From Alistipes onderdonkii (lineage in GTDB: Bacteria; Bacteroidota; Bacteroidia; Bacteroidales; Rikenellaceae): DNA of 64,000 nt. The DNA is taken from positions 3,534,001-3,598,000 of the forward strand of contig NZ_CP102251.1 of the NCBI RefSeq assembly GCF_025145285.1, written 5' to 3'. The position numbers were made by a program, and so were the translations under genes. Shown in pieces: positions 31,501-38,683 of the stretch. Below the pieces are notes generated by a model. The model made no database searches and was not told where the DNA came from. It worked only from the letters and a program-made list of their open reading frames with translations. Within the stretch, counting starts at the first letter, position 1. Each line of letters begins with the position of its first letter.

Positions 31501-31651
31501 CGTCGTACGTGGCCGAGACCTCGACCACGGGCGGCGTGATGTCGGGGTATTGTTCGATCGGCAGGTTCAGGATCGAAATCAGCCCCACGATGACGATGAC
31601 GATGGCCAGCGACAGGGCGAAGATCGGGCGCGAAACGAAAAATTTCTCCAT
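28514..31651 (-). CDS. RND efflux permease (AcrB/HAE1 family)
   Basis: The 1045-residue inner-membrane protein exports hydrophobic or amphiphilic compounds using the proton gradient. It begins FVSRPIFALSLAIVIVIVG, has the porter-domain motif FTQNNVSSATAQLP, the proton-relay aspartates in GLVVDDAIVVVEA, the second relay lysine in AAKNAILVVEYA, and the twelve-helix pattern with duplicated halves. Length equals AcrB (about 1050). Gene order is adaptor, permease, outer-membrane lipoprotein. No regulator gene is adjacent. Substrates cannot be inferred. Confidence 0.95.
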   Translation of the reverse strand: MEKFFVSRPIFALSLAIVIVIVGLISILNLPIEQYPDITPPVVEVSATYDGADAETVNNAVATPVAQSVMGVSDMLYLQTTSANDGSMVMQVTFDIGSDPDLDAIFTQNNVSSATAQLPATVTKQGVTTRKTMTGFLLVFSLHSDGRYDAEFLSNYAYINLQNELLKIDGVGKVSIMGAGEYAMRVWLKPDVLKYYGIPVSAVTAAIENQGGIYPAGQFGAEPAPDGTTYTYTVTMPPQITTPAQFGDIVVVTTSEGQQIRLCDVAEVSLGSQSYGVSSLFEGKPTAMIVVYQQPGSNAVEVGKKVRAAMARLEKRMPDGIAATTIVDTTTSIDAGIRDIFHTLVIALILVIFIIYLFIQDWRATVIPLVAIPVSLIGAFALFPLLGFSVNIISLLGLVLAIGLVVDDAIVVVEAAQVNIAAGMRPRAAALEAMKNVASPIVATTVVLLAVFVPVSFTGGITGRLFQQFSITIAVSVVISAFNALTLSPALCALLLRRREPPQKGFFAAFNRSFSRNMDRYTAFTPTLIRHVTRTGVFIAVVLAVIFVVWRKLPAGFLPEEDQGYVMVMVSTPEASALPVTQAAMEEADAVIRILPEVASTSFAAGFNMMAGIASTDSGIIFVSLVDFADRKLSAMEIAQKLTDELYVAVPGAECYAFIPPSIPGLGITSGVSVEVQDLEGRGTAYLLAQAGRLMDSLRKQPSIASVTTQFNAGVPQRRLRIDKEQALAAGVDLGVLYGDLTTLLGGAYINNFSRFGKLYQTYIQAAPEYRIDKRSLDNYYVASSSGESVPVSSFVEVVDTVGVEYVSQFNLYRSISLTVTPAARASTTTVMQQITRTAGEVLPDDIGTAWSGTSYQEANASKTGGLVYLLALVFVFLALAALYESWGLPLAILMSVPVAVLGAVLFIGVSHLLDAFFVNDVYMQISLVMLIGLAAKNAILVVEYADRLFNEKGLSLMDAAIGAAKLRVRPIIMTAFAFILGVMPLVFASGVYATARNIMGVALVGGMLFATLLGIFVYPALYYFVGRIGNFERRRERKKQEEKL

Positions 31652-31655
31652 GGCG

Positions 31656-32765
31656 TCACTTTTTTTCGGGGATGACCTTCATGCCGTTGTGCAGTTTCTG
31701 CTGCCCGGCCGTTACCACCAGTTCCCCGTCGATGAGCCCTTCGTCGATGCACCACATCGACCCGTACGTGTCGCCCGGGATCACCCGGCGGTACATGGCC
31801 GTGCTGTCGGGGCGTACCACCCAGACCGAATTGACGCCCTGCGCCTGGCTCACGCACGCCTGCGGCACGACCACGCGCGGCCGTACGGGGCCGACGCTGG
31901 CCTCCACACGGGCGAACTGCCCGGGTTTGAGCGAACGGTCGGGGTTGGGGAACATCACTACCAGCACGAGCGTCCCGGTCGTGCTCGACACGTCCTTGCG
32001 CGTATAGTCGTAAAGCCCCTCATAGGGGTATTCCGTGCCGTCGGCCAGCATCAGGCGAATGTCGGTGAGCAGTCCCGCATTGTCGAAGATCGAGGTGCGC
32101 GGCCCCGCCGAGCGCAGGTATTGCGCCATCGGGATCGCCACGTCGACGGTCAGCGTGTCGATGTTCGAAATGGTCGTCAGCACCCCGAACTGCGTGCCCG
32201 GGCCCACGTAGTCGCCCACGTGTGCCGAGGTGTTGGAGATGATACCGTCGATGGGCGAGCGAAGCTCCGTATAGCCGACGTTCATGCGGGCGCTGCTGAG
32301 GGTCTGCTCGGCCGAGCGGACGGTGGCTTCGGCGGCTTTGTACTGGGCCGTATACTGGTCCAACTGCGACTGGCTGATGGCGTTGATCCTGGCCAGCGGC
32401 ACGGCGCGGTCGTAGTTGTTGCGGGCTTCGATCGCCTGCGCCCGGGCCGATTGCAGGGCGGCCTCGGCTGCGAGCATCGAGGTCGAAAGCTGGTCGGGGT
32501 CGATTGTGAACAACAGCTGCCCGCGCTTCACGGGCATACCGTTGGCAAACTGCTTCGTAAGCAGGTAGCCGTTCACGCGCGGCTGGATCACCGCATCGAA
32601 ATTGCTCGCCAGGTAACCGATGAACTCCATGCGGTTGGGAACGCTGTCCGTGACGGCTTCGGCCACGCCGACCCTGAGCGGGGGCATGGCGGTTTCGGGC
32701 TTGTGCCTGCGGCACCCCGCGAGGAGTACGGCGAGCAGCCCCGTGATAAGGAAAAGTCTGTTCAT
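31656..32765 (-). CDS. RND efflux periplasmic adaptor lipoprotein (AcrA/MexA type)
   Basis: The 369-residue protein has a lipoprotein signal (LLAGC, Cys 18), a lipoyl/barrel-sandwich half-motif PRVNGYLLTKQFANGMPVKRGQ, a coiled-coil hairpin (about residues 95-165) and the second lipoyl half YTELRSPIDGIISNT. Such proteins join the permease to the outer-membrane duct. It is the first gene of the three-gene pump operon; its stop is 4 bases before the permease start. Four charged or polar residues follow the Cys (RRHK). Confidence 0.93.
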   Translation of the reverse strand: MNRLFLITGLLAVLLAGCRRHKPETAMPPLRVGVAEAVTDSVPNRMEFIGYLASNFDAVIQPRVNGYLLTKQFANGMPVKRGQLLFTIDPDQLSTSMLAAEAALQSARAQAIEARNNYDRAVPLARINAISQSQLDQYTAQYKAAEATVRSAEQTLSSARMNVGYTELRSPIDGIISNTSAHVGDYVGPGTQFGVLTTISNIDTLTVDVAIPMAQYLRSAGPRTSIFDNAGLLTDIRLMLADGTEYPYEGLYDYTRKDVSSTTGTLVLVVMFPNPDRSLKPGQFARVEASVGPVRPRVVVPQACVSQAQGVNSVWVVRPDSTAMYRRVIPGDTYGSMWCIDEGLIDGELVVTAGQQKLHNGMKVIPEKK

Positions 32766-32898
32766 ACCGGGATGTTTTACACCCTTGCAGGGGCAAAAAA
32801 CGTACCGTGAACAGGGTGACAGCTAGTTAAAAAGGGGATTATATGCTAAAAAAAGCTGATTTTTTTAACTGCAAATGATGATGTTTAGATAATTTTTA

Positions 32899-32906
32899 TA
32901 TCTTTG
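32899..32906 (+). promoter_or_regulatory. -7 element (TATCTTTG) for the histone-like gene
   Basis: Exact TAnnTTTG match 33 bases before the ATG at 32940, in an AT-rich stretch. Confidence 0.55.
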
Positions 32907-32939
32907 CGTTGATAACAAACCCAAATTAATATAAAAGTT

Positions 32940-33113
32940 ATGAAAGAATTAGTAGCAAAGATCAATGCCGAGTACGAGGTATTCGCAGCAAATGCAGCAG
33001 CACAGGTAGAGAAAGGCAACAAGGCCGCCGGTACGCGTGCCCGCAAATCAGCACTGGAGATTTCGAAGCTGATGAAGGAATTCCGCAAGGTTTCCGTAGA
33101 GGCTGCGAAATAA
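32940..33113 (+). CDS. Small histone H1/Hc1-like DNA-binding protein
   Basis: A 57-residue, lysine- and alanine-rich protein. It begins MKELVAKINAEYEVF, contains KGNKAAGTRARKSALEISKLMKEFRKVS and ends VEAAK. The 'NKAAGTRARK(S/A)xLEI' core is the signature of the Hc1-like histones found throughout Bacteroidota, which bind DNA without sequence preference and probably help nucleoid packing. It is a single-gene unit with its own promoter and terminator, consistent with high expression. Confidence 0.88.
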   Translation: MKELVAKINAEYEVFAANAAAQVEKGNKAAGTRARKSALEISKLMKEFRKVSVEAAK

Positions 33114-33132
33114 TCGCCGACTACAAAGACGC

Positions 33133-33168
33133 AACAAAGGCTGTCCTTGCGGGCAGCCTTTGTTGTTT
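33133..33168 (+). terminator. Terminator after the histone-like gene
   Basis: AACAAAGGCTG and CAGCCTTTGTT form a perfect 11-bp stem around a 10-base loop and are followed by GTTTT. Confidence 0.9.
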
Positions 33169-33221
33169 TCGTGCCGCATGCGGGGTGCTCCCGCGGCAAG
33201 CCGGGCGGGCACGGGTGCAGG

Positions 33222-34934
33222 TCAGGGCTCGATGCCGAATTTGCGGAATACCTCCATGTCCTCCCCGGCGAGACCCGTCTTGCGGAAGGGTACGGCCTCG
33301 TTGTGGTCGTTCAGATAACGGCGCGGCCGGGTGCGGTCGTAGCCCGCGTTGACCAGCGACACGCCCGTGTCGATGTAATTCCCCCGGATCGAAGCCATGT
33401 CGGCCATGGTGTGGAACAGCGCGTGGGTCGTGGCGGGTACCGTGGCGTTTGCCTCGGCGGCAGCGGCCTTGTCGGGGAAATTCTGCCGGTAAGCGTCGGA
33501 GAACCACGCCAGCGAAGCGACGTAGAGCTGGTAGGCCGTCGTCGTGGGCGAAGCGTGCAGGAAGCGTTCGCGCCTGTCGTCGAGGATGTCCTCGCCGTGG
33601 TCGGCGCAGTAGAGCAGCGCCGACGAAGTCCCGCGCAGTCCGCGCAGGTACTGGATCGTTTCCGAGAGGAAGAAATCCGTGTAGAGGATCGAATTGTCGT
33701 AGGCGTTGCGGAGCGTCTGCACGTGTTCCCGCGAGATCGCCACGTCGTCGTCGGGGCGGAAATGCGCGAACTCGCGCGGGTAACGCTGGTGGTAGCTGAA
33801 GTGCGAGCCGTAGCAGTGGAGTATGAAGAGCATCTTCTGCGCCTTGTTGCTTTCCACGGCGCGGCGCACCTCGTCCAGCAGCTGCATGTCGTGGCGCGGC
33901 GAGCGGATATAGATCAGGTGGTCGGCGTCGCGGGCGAGTTTGTCGATCATGGCGCCCTGCGGCGACTGATTGGAGATGAACCAGGTCTCGAAACCGGCTT
34001 CGTTGAACAGCGCCGGGAGCCCCTTGCGGCGGTAGAGTTCGGGGTGCTCGTCGGTCGCAACGGACGAGAGGATCAGCGGCACGCTCTTGTGCGTGGTGTT
34101 GCTCTGCGTGAGCATGTCGCGGAAAACGATCAGGTCATCGACCTGCGAAAGGCGGGGATTCGTCTCGCGGTCGTAACCGTACAACTGCCAGTTCATCGCA
34201 CGCGAGGCTTCGCCGATGACGTAGACGTATATCTCGCGCCCCGGCGCCTGGGCCGTGCGCGACGCACCGTAGGTGAAATCCTCCGAGGTCTCCTCGAAAT
34301 TGTAGGCCTTGCAGAATTCCGTGGCGCTCAGGTGTACGTTGTAGAGCACGTTGAGCGGAAAGATCTCGTCCCGCAGCACGTGCCGGTCTTCGCTCACGCG
34401 GTAGGCCGGCCACAGCGCCAGCATGCCCAGCGCCATGAGCACCGCCCCGGTCAGCCCGACGTTCATGCGCGTGGTGCGCGATATCTGCCGTTTGTGCCCG
34501 ATTTCGCGCGCGGCGAACCACAGCAGCGGCAGGTACATCACGCAGACCAGGATCACGGAGGGGTAGATGTTGCTCAGCAGCTCGCCCGCCTCGCCCGGGT
34601 TGGTCGTCACCAGGTTGGTGAACATGTCCGTGGCGATGATCGAGTTGCCGAAAAGGTACAGCAGCACGATCTGGAACGCGCACAGGAAAATGAACGGGAA
34701 CGCCAGCCAGATCATTATGCCCGAACGGCGCAGTGCCACGCTCCACATCATATAAAATCCCAACGGCATCAGTATCAGCGCCTCGACCGTCCATACGGAG
34801 TAGGGTTCGGTGTTGGCCAGCACGCAGTTGGGGATAATCAGCGCGACAAAGAAATAGACGGTCAGCAGCGTGGTGAAACGGCTGCGGGTTTTGACCGTCC
34901 GTCGCCTGTTATTTTTATTCGGATCAGCATTCAT
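33222..34934 (-). CDS. Lipid A phosphoethanolamine transferase-like membrane sulfatase-fold protein
   Basis: The 570-residue protein has five hydrophobic segments in residues 20-180 and a periplasmic alkaline-phosphatase-fold domain (235-545). EptA-family marks: IYVYVIGEASRAMNWQLYGYDRETNPRL, and the metal site CADHGED. EptA enzymes move phosphoethanolamine from phosphatidylethanolamine to lipid A. The nucleophile position that is normally Thr in 'GET' reads Ala here (GEAS, residues 241-244), with Ser 244 next to it, so catalysis may use the serine or be altered. It follows the barrel gene by 12 bases in a three-gene operon. Substrate is inferred from family only. Confidence 0.85.
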   Translation of the reverse strand: MNADPNKNNRRRTVKTRSRFTTLLTVYFFVALIIPNCVLANTEPYSVWTVEALILMPLGFYMMWSVALRRSGIMIWLAFPFIFLCAFQIVLLYLFGNSIIATDMFTNLVTTNPGEAGELLSNIYPSVILVCVMYLPLLWFAAREIGHKRQISRTTRMNVGLTGAVLMALGMLALWPAYRVSEDRHVLRDEIFPLNVLYNVHLSATEFCKAYNFEETSEDFTYGASRTAQAPGREIYVYVIGEASRAMNWQLYGYDRETNPRLSQVDDLIVFRDMLTQSNTTHKSVPLILSSVATDEHPELYRRKGLPALFNEAGFETWFISNQSPQGAMIDKLARDADHLIYIRSPRHDMQLLDEVRRAVESNKAQKMLFILHCYGSHFSYHQRYPREFAHFRPDDDVAISREHVQTLRNAYDNSILYTDFFLSETIQYLRGLRGTSSALLYCADHGEDILDDRRERFLHASPTTTAYQLYVASLAWFSDAYRQNFPDKAAAAEANATVPATTHALFHTMADMASIRGNYIDTGVSLVNAGYDRTRPRRYLNDHNEAVPFRKTGLAGEDMEVFRKFGIEP

Positions 34935-34946
34935 ATCTTTACTAAC

Positions 34947-36164
34947 CTAAAAAGCTTCGTTCAGGCTCAGCAGGAACCCGCTGGTTTTCTTGCCGAAGCC
35001 GTAATCGAGCCGCACATTGACCCGTTTTTTCAGCTCCCACCTCAGGCCGACGCCATAGTTGGGAAGCGTTTCCGACCAGTCGAACCGGTCGAGGCTCTCG
35101 AATACGTTGCCGGCACCGCCCCATACCGTGCAGCCGATACGCCGCCAGATGCGCTGGCGCAACTCTACCTGGAAGGTAATCATGTCGTTGTCCGTATAGC
35201 GCCCCTGGTAGTAGCCGCGCATGCGCTGCGAACCGCCCATGCGGGCCAGCATCGGCCACGGGGTGCCTTCGGAGTTGAACTCCGCGTAGAGGTCGGTGGC
35301 GATCAGTCCCCCTTTCCATACCTGACGGTACCAGTCGGCCGTGAAGGTCGTGCGCCACAGCGACTTGCCGCAGTTGCCCAGCCCCTTGGCGAAGAAGGTC
35401 TCCTCCAGGCTGACATAGATGCCCCGGTACGGGTTGGGGATGAAGTCGCGCGAGTCGTACTCGAGGATGGCCCCGATGCCGGTGGCCGTGTAGTGCGTCT
35501 TCTGTCCGTACTGCGACAGGTAACGCTCGCTGCGGGCGTCGAATTTCTTGCCCTGCGTGTGCTCGAAGCTCAGGATGCCGCCCACATAGGTGTTGGGCAG
35601 CACGCGGTGCAGGTAGCGCCCCTTCACGAGGTAGCGTTTTTCGTTGTACGACCCCTCTTCGTTATACCGCCCGTCGTGGTAGCCGATGCCCCACATGTCG
35701 CGGGGCGCCGAGGCGAACATTACCGTGTAGTCGATGCGTTTGCTGTTGCGGGCGAAGATGTTGTTGCCCGTGACCCCCAGAGCATAGAACCCCGAGATCG
35801 AGACATTGGCGAAGATCGAGATGTCCGAGGGCGCCGTCACCGAGTCCGTACGGTCGATGCGGTAGAGGCCCGCGGCCAGCAGCCCGATGCCGAGGCTCGT
35901 ATTCTTCGAGTAGCTCGGGCCCCCCGCGAAGGTGAAGTCGATCTTCTTTTCGAACGTGCGGTCGGTGGTCGAACCTTCGAAATATTTTACGACGCGGCGC
36001 AGGAACGGCGGGCGTTTTTCGGCCTGCGGTTCCTCTTCCTCCGGAAGCGGGGTGTATGTATAGTGCAGCGTATCGCTGCCGTTGATGTATACCTCCTGCT
36101 CCTGTGCCCGTCCGTGCAGGGCGCAGCCCAGGGTGAAGCATACAACGGCTATCCTGCGCAGCAT
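34947..36164 (-). CDS. OMP85-type outer-membrane barrel without POTRA domains
   Basis: The 405-residue protein has a signal peptide (about 1-20). After a Pro/Glu-rich stretch (PLPEEEEPQAEKRPP) it consists of alternating beta-strand sequence. Features of the bacterial surface antigen (BamA/TamA C-terminal) domain are visible: DSRDFIPNPYRGIYVSLEE, LARMGGSQRMRGYYQGRYTDNDMITFQVELRQ and the C-terminal aromatic ending NEAF. No POTRA repeats precede the barrel, unlike BamA or TamA. It lies 4 bases after the YtfJ-like gene and 12 before the EptA-like gene. Confidence 0.83.
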   Translation of the reverse strand: MLRRIAVVCFTLGCALHGRAQEQEVYINGSDTLHYTYTPLPEEEEPQAEKRPPFLRRVVKYFEGSTTDRTFEKKIDFTFAGGPSYSKNTSLGIGLLAAGLYRIDRTDSVTAPSDISIFANVSISGFYALGVTGNNIFARNSKRIDYTVMFASAPRDMWGIGYHDGRYNEEGSYNEKRYLVKGRYLHRVLPNTYVGGILSFEHTQGKKFDARSERYLSQYGQKTHYTATGIGAILEYDSRDFIPNPYRGIYVSLEETFFAKGLGNCGKSLWRTTFTADWYRQVWKGGLIATDLYAEFNSEGTPWPMLARMGGSQRMRGYYQGRYTDNDMITFQVELRQRIWRRIGCTVWGGAGNVFESLDRFDWSETLPNYGVGLRWELKKRVNVRLDYGFGKKTSGFLLSLNEAF

Positions 36165-36168
36165 CCGG

Positions 36169-36687
36169 CTATTTGTACTTCTCGATTGTTTCGTAGAAAT
36201 CGGCCTTGTCCTGCTCCGAGAGCACGCCCTTGCGCAGGAATACCAGCTCGCCTTCCTTCGATACGATCATCAGCACGAACTGGTTGTTGCAGTCGCCCAG
36301 CTCCCATGCCGTGCTCAGGATGCGATCCTGGTCGGCCAGTACCAGCGCGCCGTTCTTGGCCGTGCGCTTCTTGGCCATGTTGCGGGCCATGCCGTTGGGA
36401 ACCATCGGGGCGTCCTTGAGGTTCATCACCCCGAAGCCGTAGATGTTGTCCCCCTGTGCACGGTGGTTCTCCTCCAGCTCGACCGTGAAGTCGTTGTTCT
36501 GCTTGTGGCGGTCGGGATCTACATAGAATATCATCAGGTTCTTCTCTCCCCAGTACGGCAATTTGGTCGGTTTGCCGTCGAGGTCGAGCACTTCGACATT
36601 GTTCACTTTGCGCGGCAGCCCCTGGGCCATGGCTGCGGATGCCGTGAGCGAGAGGGCCGCCAGCATCGCGATTACTTTCATCTTCAT
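36169..36687 (-). CDS. Exported YtfJ-like thioredoxin-fold protein
   Basis: The 172-residue protein has a signal peptide ending ASAAMAQ. The mature part (GLPRKVNNVEVLDLDGKPTKLPYWGEKNLMIFYVDPDRHKQN...) looks like the YtfJ/thioredoxin-like family: 'GKPTKLPYWGEKNLMIFYVDPD' sits where redox proteins have their CxxC, but no CxxC is present, so it is unlikely to be a thiol reductase. ATG 36687 is chosen as the start of the signal peptide; the frame extends nine residues upstream without one. First gene of an operon with the OMP85-type barrel and the EptA-like transferase. Confidence 0.72.
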   Translation of the reverse strand: MKMKVIAMLAALSLTASAAMAQGLPRKVNNVEVLDLDGKPTKLPYWGEKNLMIFYVDPDRHKQNNDFTVELEENHRAQGDNIYGFGVMNLKDAPMVPNGMARNMAKKRTAKNGALVLADQDRILSTAWELGDCNNQFVLMIVSKEGELVFLRKGVLSEQDKADFYETIEKYK

Positions 36688-36727
36688 TATATTCTGTTTT
36701 TTGGTTTTAAATGAAAACAAATCGGGA

Positions 36728-36735
36728 CAAAGTTA
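36728..36735 (-). promoter_or_regulatory. -7 element (TAACTTTG) for the YtfJ-like operon
   Basis: Minus-strand TAACTTTG fits TAnnTTTG, 40 bases before the ATG at 36687. No other promoter is visible inside the tightly spaced operon. Confidence 0.5.
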
Positions 36736-36789
36736 CAACATTTCCGCTAACATACCGACCGGCAGGCCATATAATATTGTTCTCTTCGT

Positions 36790-37203
36790 TCAATTTTTTC
36801 GTTTCGCAGGGAAAAGGGCCGTGTCGAATGCGTACAGCCCGCCGCCGGACATGGCCAGAAAAACATAGACCCCCAGCCAGGTGAATGCCAGCGTCCCGAA
36901 GCCCGGGGCGCCCCAGAGCAGCACCCCGAGGATTCCCGCGGCCATGACGATGGCCGATGCCCGCACCCACAGGCCCATGATTATCAGGGTGGCGAGCACC
37001 ACCTCGACGAGCGAGACGATGACGAACACGGCCGGGCTGCCGGCGAATGCGAAAGAGGGATACGAGTCGACGATCTCGTTGTAATCCTGTATTTTGCCTA
37101 TGTTGTGGAAGAACATCATGCCTCCCGCGAACAGGCGCATGTACAATACGGCCCAATCCATGTGCCTGCATTGTGCGATCCGTTCACCGATTCTTTTTTC
37201 CAT
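36790..37203 (-). CDS. DoxX-family membrane protein
   Basis: A 137-residue protein with four hydrophobic helices. The DoxX pattern is visible: LYMRLFAGGMMFFHNIGKIQDY, then EVVLATLIIMGLWVRASAIVMAAGI, and a last helix YVFLAMSGGGLYAFD. DoxX proteins are small inner-membrane proteins of uncertain role, often linked to thiosulfate, quinone or redox stress. The charged N-terminal stretch suggests the cytosolic side. It is a single gene here. Confidence 0.85.
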   Translation of the reverse strand: MEKRIGERIAQCRHMDWAVLYMRLFAGGMMFFHNIGKIQDYNEIVDSYPSFAFAGSPAVFVIVSLVEVVLATLIIMGLWVRASAIVMAAGILGVLLWGAPGFGTLAFTWLGVYVFLAMSGGGLYAFDTALFPAKRKN

Positions 37204-37269
37204 GCCCCGTGCCGTGCAATTTGCATTCCAAACCCCGGTGAGGCGAATATCCGGCCACGCCGCACCGCC

Positions 37270-37683
37270 TCAATCGTCCTGCCGGGCGAAAGACCAGTGC
37301 GTATGGATGATCTCCCAACCGCCGGACGTTGCGGCCGTGTAAACTTCCGTGCAGTGCATCCTGAACACCTGCCCGTCCCTGAGGGCCTCGTAATCGTATG
37401 CCAGGACGGCAGCGCCCGGCGACAATCGCACGACGGGGCCGATCATCCGGTACGTGTCGATCCGGATCTTGCCCCTGACTGTGCCGTAGTACTCTCCGAG
37501 GGCTTTTTTGCCGATGAGTTTGCGTCCGAGAGCCGGGTCGAAATAGACTACGTCGCCGGACGTGAGTTCCAGGAACCCGTCGGGGTCGCCCTGGTTCCAC
37601 CGCTCCAGTGCCCGCCTTTCCAATGCGATGATTGCGGCTTCGGGATCCCCGCCGCAAGGGGTGTGGTTCGTGTGCCCGTTCAT
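37270..37683 (-). CDS. NTF2-like / SnoaL-type protein (DUF4440-like)
   Basis: A 137-residue cytosolic protein with the cone-shaped NTF2 fold pattern: helix IIALERRALERWNQGDPDGFLELTS, strand VVYFDPALGRKLIGKKALGEYY, and the closing GGWEIIHTHWSFARQ. Such proteins are small enzymes or binding modules (isomerases, dehydratases, polyketide cyclases); no catalytic residues are clear enough to assign one. It is separated from the DoxX gene by 66 bases on the same strand. Confidence 0.8.
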   Translation of the reverse strand: MNGHTNHTPCGGDPEAAIIALERRALERWNQGDPDGFLELTSGDVVYFDPALGRKLIGKKALGEYYGTVRGKIRIDTYRMIGPVVRLSPGAAVLAYDYEALRDGQVFRMHCTEVYTAATSGGWEIIHTHWSFARQDD

Positions 37684-38047
37684 AAAATTAAATTTAGGAT
37701 GTATGCCGTGTTGGAGCTGTCATTCCCGCGGGATGCCCGCACAGGCCCCGCCGCCCAATATAGCCAATTTCCCTGAAACGGCCTAATCCCCATCCGCCTC
37801 GGGACGGTTACCGCCCCCCCCCGGCCGGCAGCCGTGCGGCTACGTCCCGGCGGGTAAAATTACCGCGGCTGCACCCGCCTGCGCCTTTTCCGCAGGGCCT
37901 GGACGGGTTGTGGCGCGGCATGGAATAAGTCCGGGCTTCCGGGGGTTGCACGCTCTTCGGCTTCTGGGAGAGGCGAACACATTCGGGCTTCCCGGGGGGG
38001 GGCTCTTCGTTTTTTGGACGGGCGGCGGCACGGCACGACCCGATAAA
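37684..38047. other. Intergenic region with imperfect repeat, no supported gene
   Basis: GC-rich sequence between the divergent NTF2-like and phosphatase genes. Two imperfect copies of 'CGGGCTTCC, G-run, GCTCTTCG, T-rich' lie at 37932-37966 and 37984-38016. C and G runs are frequent (for example 37816-37824). No gene is supported. Confidence 0.4.
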
Positions 38048-38079
38048 TTTGGCACTCCTCGCGCCTTGCACTATCTTTG
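38048..38079 (+). promoter_or_regulatory. Promoter for the LMW phosphatase (TTTG, 20-base spacer, TATCTTTG)
   Basis: TTTG at 38048-38051 and TATCTTTG at 38072-38079 are exact consensus boxes with a 20-base spacer, and the ATG follows only 5 bases after the -7 element. The predicted transcription start therefore falls at or next to the start codon. Confidence 0.72.
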
Positions 38080-38084
38080 TCCCC

Positions 38085-38555
38085 ATGGAAACAAAGATAC
38101 TTTTCGTTTGTCTGGGGAATATCTGCCGTTCCCCGGCTGCCGACGGAATCATGCGGCACATAGTCCGCGAACGCGGGCTCGGGGCGGAGATTGCGGTCGA
38201 CTCGGCCGGGACGTATGCCGGGCACACGGGCGAACTGCCCGATGCGCGCATGCGGCGGGCGGCGTCGCGCCGCGGCTATGACCTGACGCACCGTGCCCGG
38301 CAGATCCGCGAGGAGGACTTCGGGAAATTCGACATGATCGTGGTGATGGACGACCGGAACTACGAGCACGTGCACCGGCTGGCGCCGTCGCGTGCGGATG
38401 CCGCCAGGATCTTCCGTATGCGGGAGTTTTTCAGCCGCCATCCCGGCTGGGATCATGTTCCCGATCCCTATTACGAAGGTGCCGAGGGCTTCGAGCTGGT
38501 GCTCGACATGCTGGAAGACGGCTGCGAGGGAATCCTCGCGCACCTCGGGAAATAG
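38085..38555 (+). CDS. Low-molecular-weight protein-tyrosine phosphatase
   Basis: A 156-residue cytosolic phosphatase. The P-loop CLGNICRS starts at Cys 9, giving the CX5R nucleophile and arginine, and DPYYEG near residue 127 supplies the general-acid Asp. Arsenate reductases share the fold but lack this ending. In bacteria these enzymes remove phosphate from tyrosines, often on capsule-synthesis kinases; no such kinase is nearby. ATG 38085 must be the start because later ATGs would lose the P-loop and the earlier frame lies inside the promoter. Confidence 0.93.
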   Translation: METKILFVCLGNICRSPAADGIMRHIVRERGLGAEIAVDSAGTYAGHTGELPDARMRRAASRRGYDLTHRARQIREEDFGKFDMIVVMDDRNYEHVHRLAPSRADAARIFRMREFFSRHPGWDHVPDPYYEGAEGFELVLDMLEDGCEGILAHLGK

Positions 38556-38631
38556 GCTGCCGGAATACCGGGCGGACGGGTGCAGGTGTCATTTGTCGGA
38601 AAACCCTGCCGGCACCGCGGCACGCAATGCG

Positions 38632-38666
38632 AAACACCGGCCCGGAAGTACCCGGGCCGGTGTTTT
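38632..38666. terminator. Bidirectional terminator between phosphatase and PorV/PorQ genes
   Basis: CACCGGCCCGG pairs with CCGGGCCGGTG around a 6-7 base loop, with AAA before and TTTT after, so T-runs exist on both strands. It stands between converging genes. Confidence 0.85.
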
Positions 38667-38683
38667 CATGTTCCGGAAATCCC

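Noticed and set aside
28916..31675. 919-residue plus-strand open frame
   Set aside because: Antisense to the RND permease; its His/Asp/Arg-rich translation is a shadow of the real gene.
33147..36419. 1090-residue plus-strand open frame
   Set aside because: It runs antisense to the EptA-like and barrel genes and crosses a terminator and gene borders; no domain is seen.
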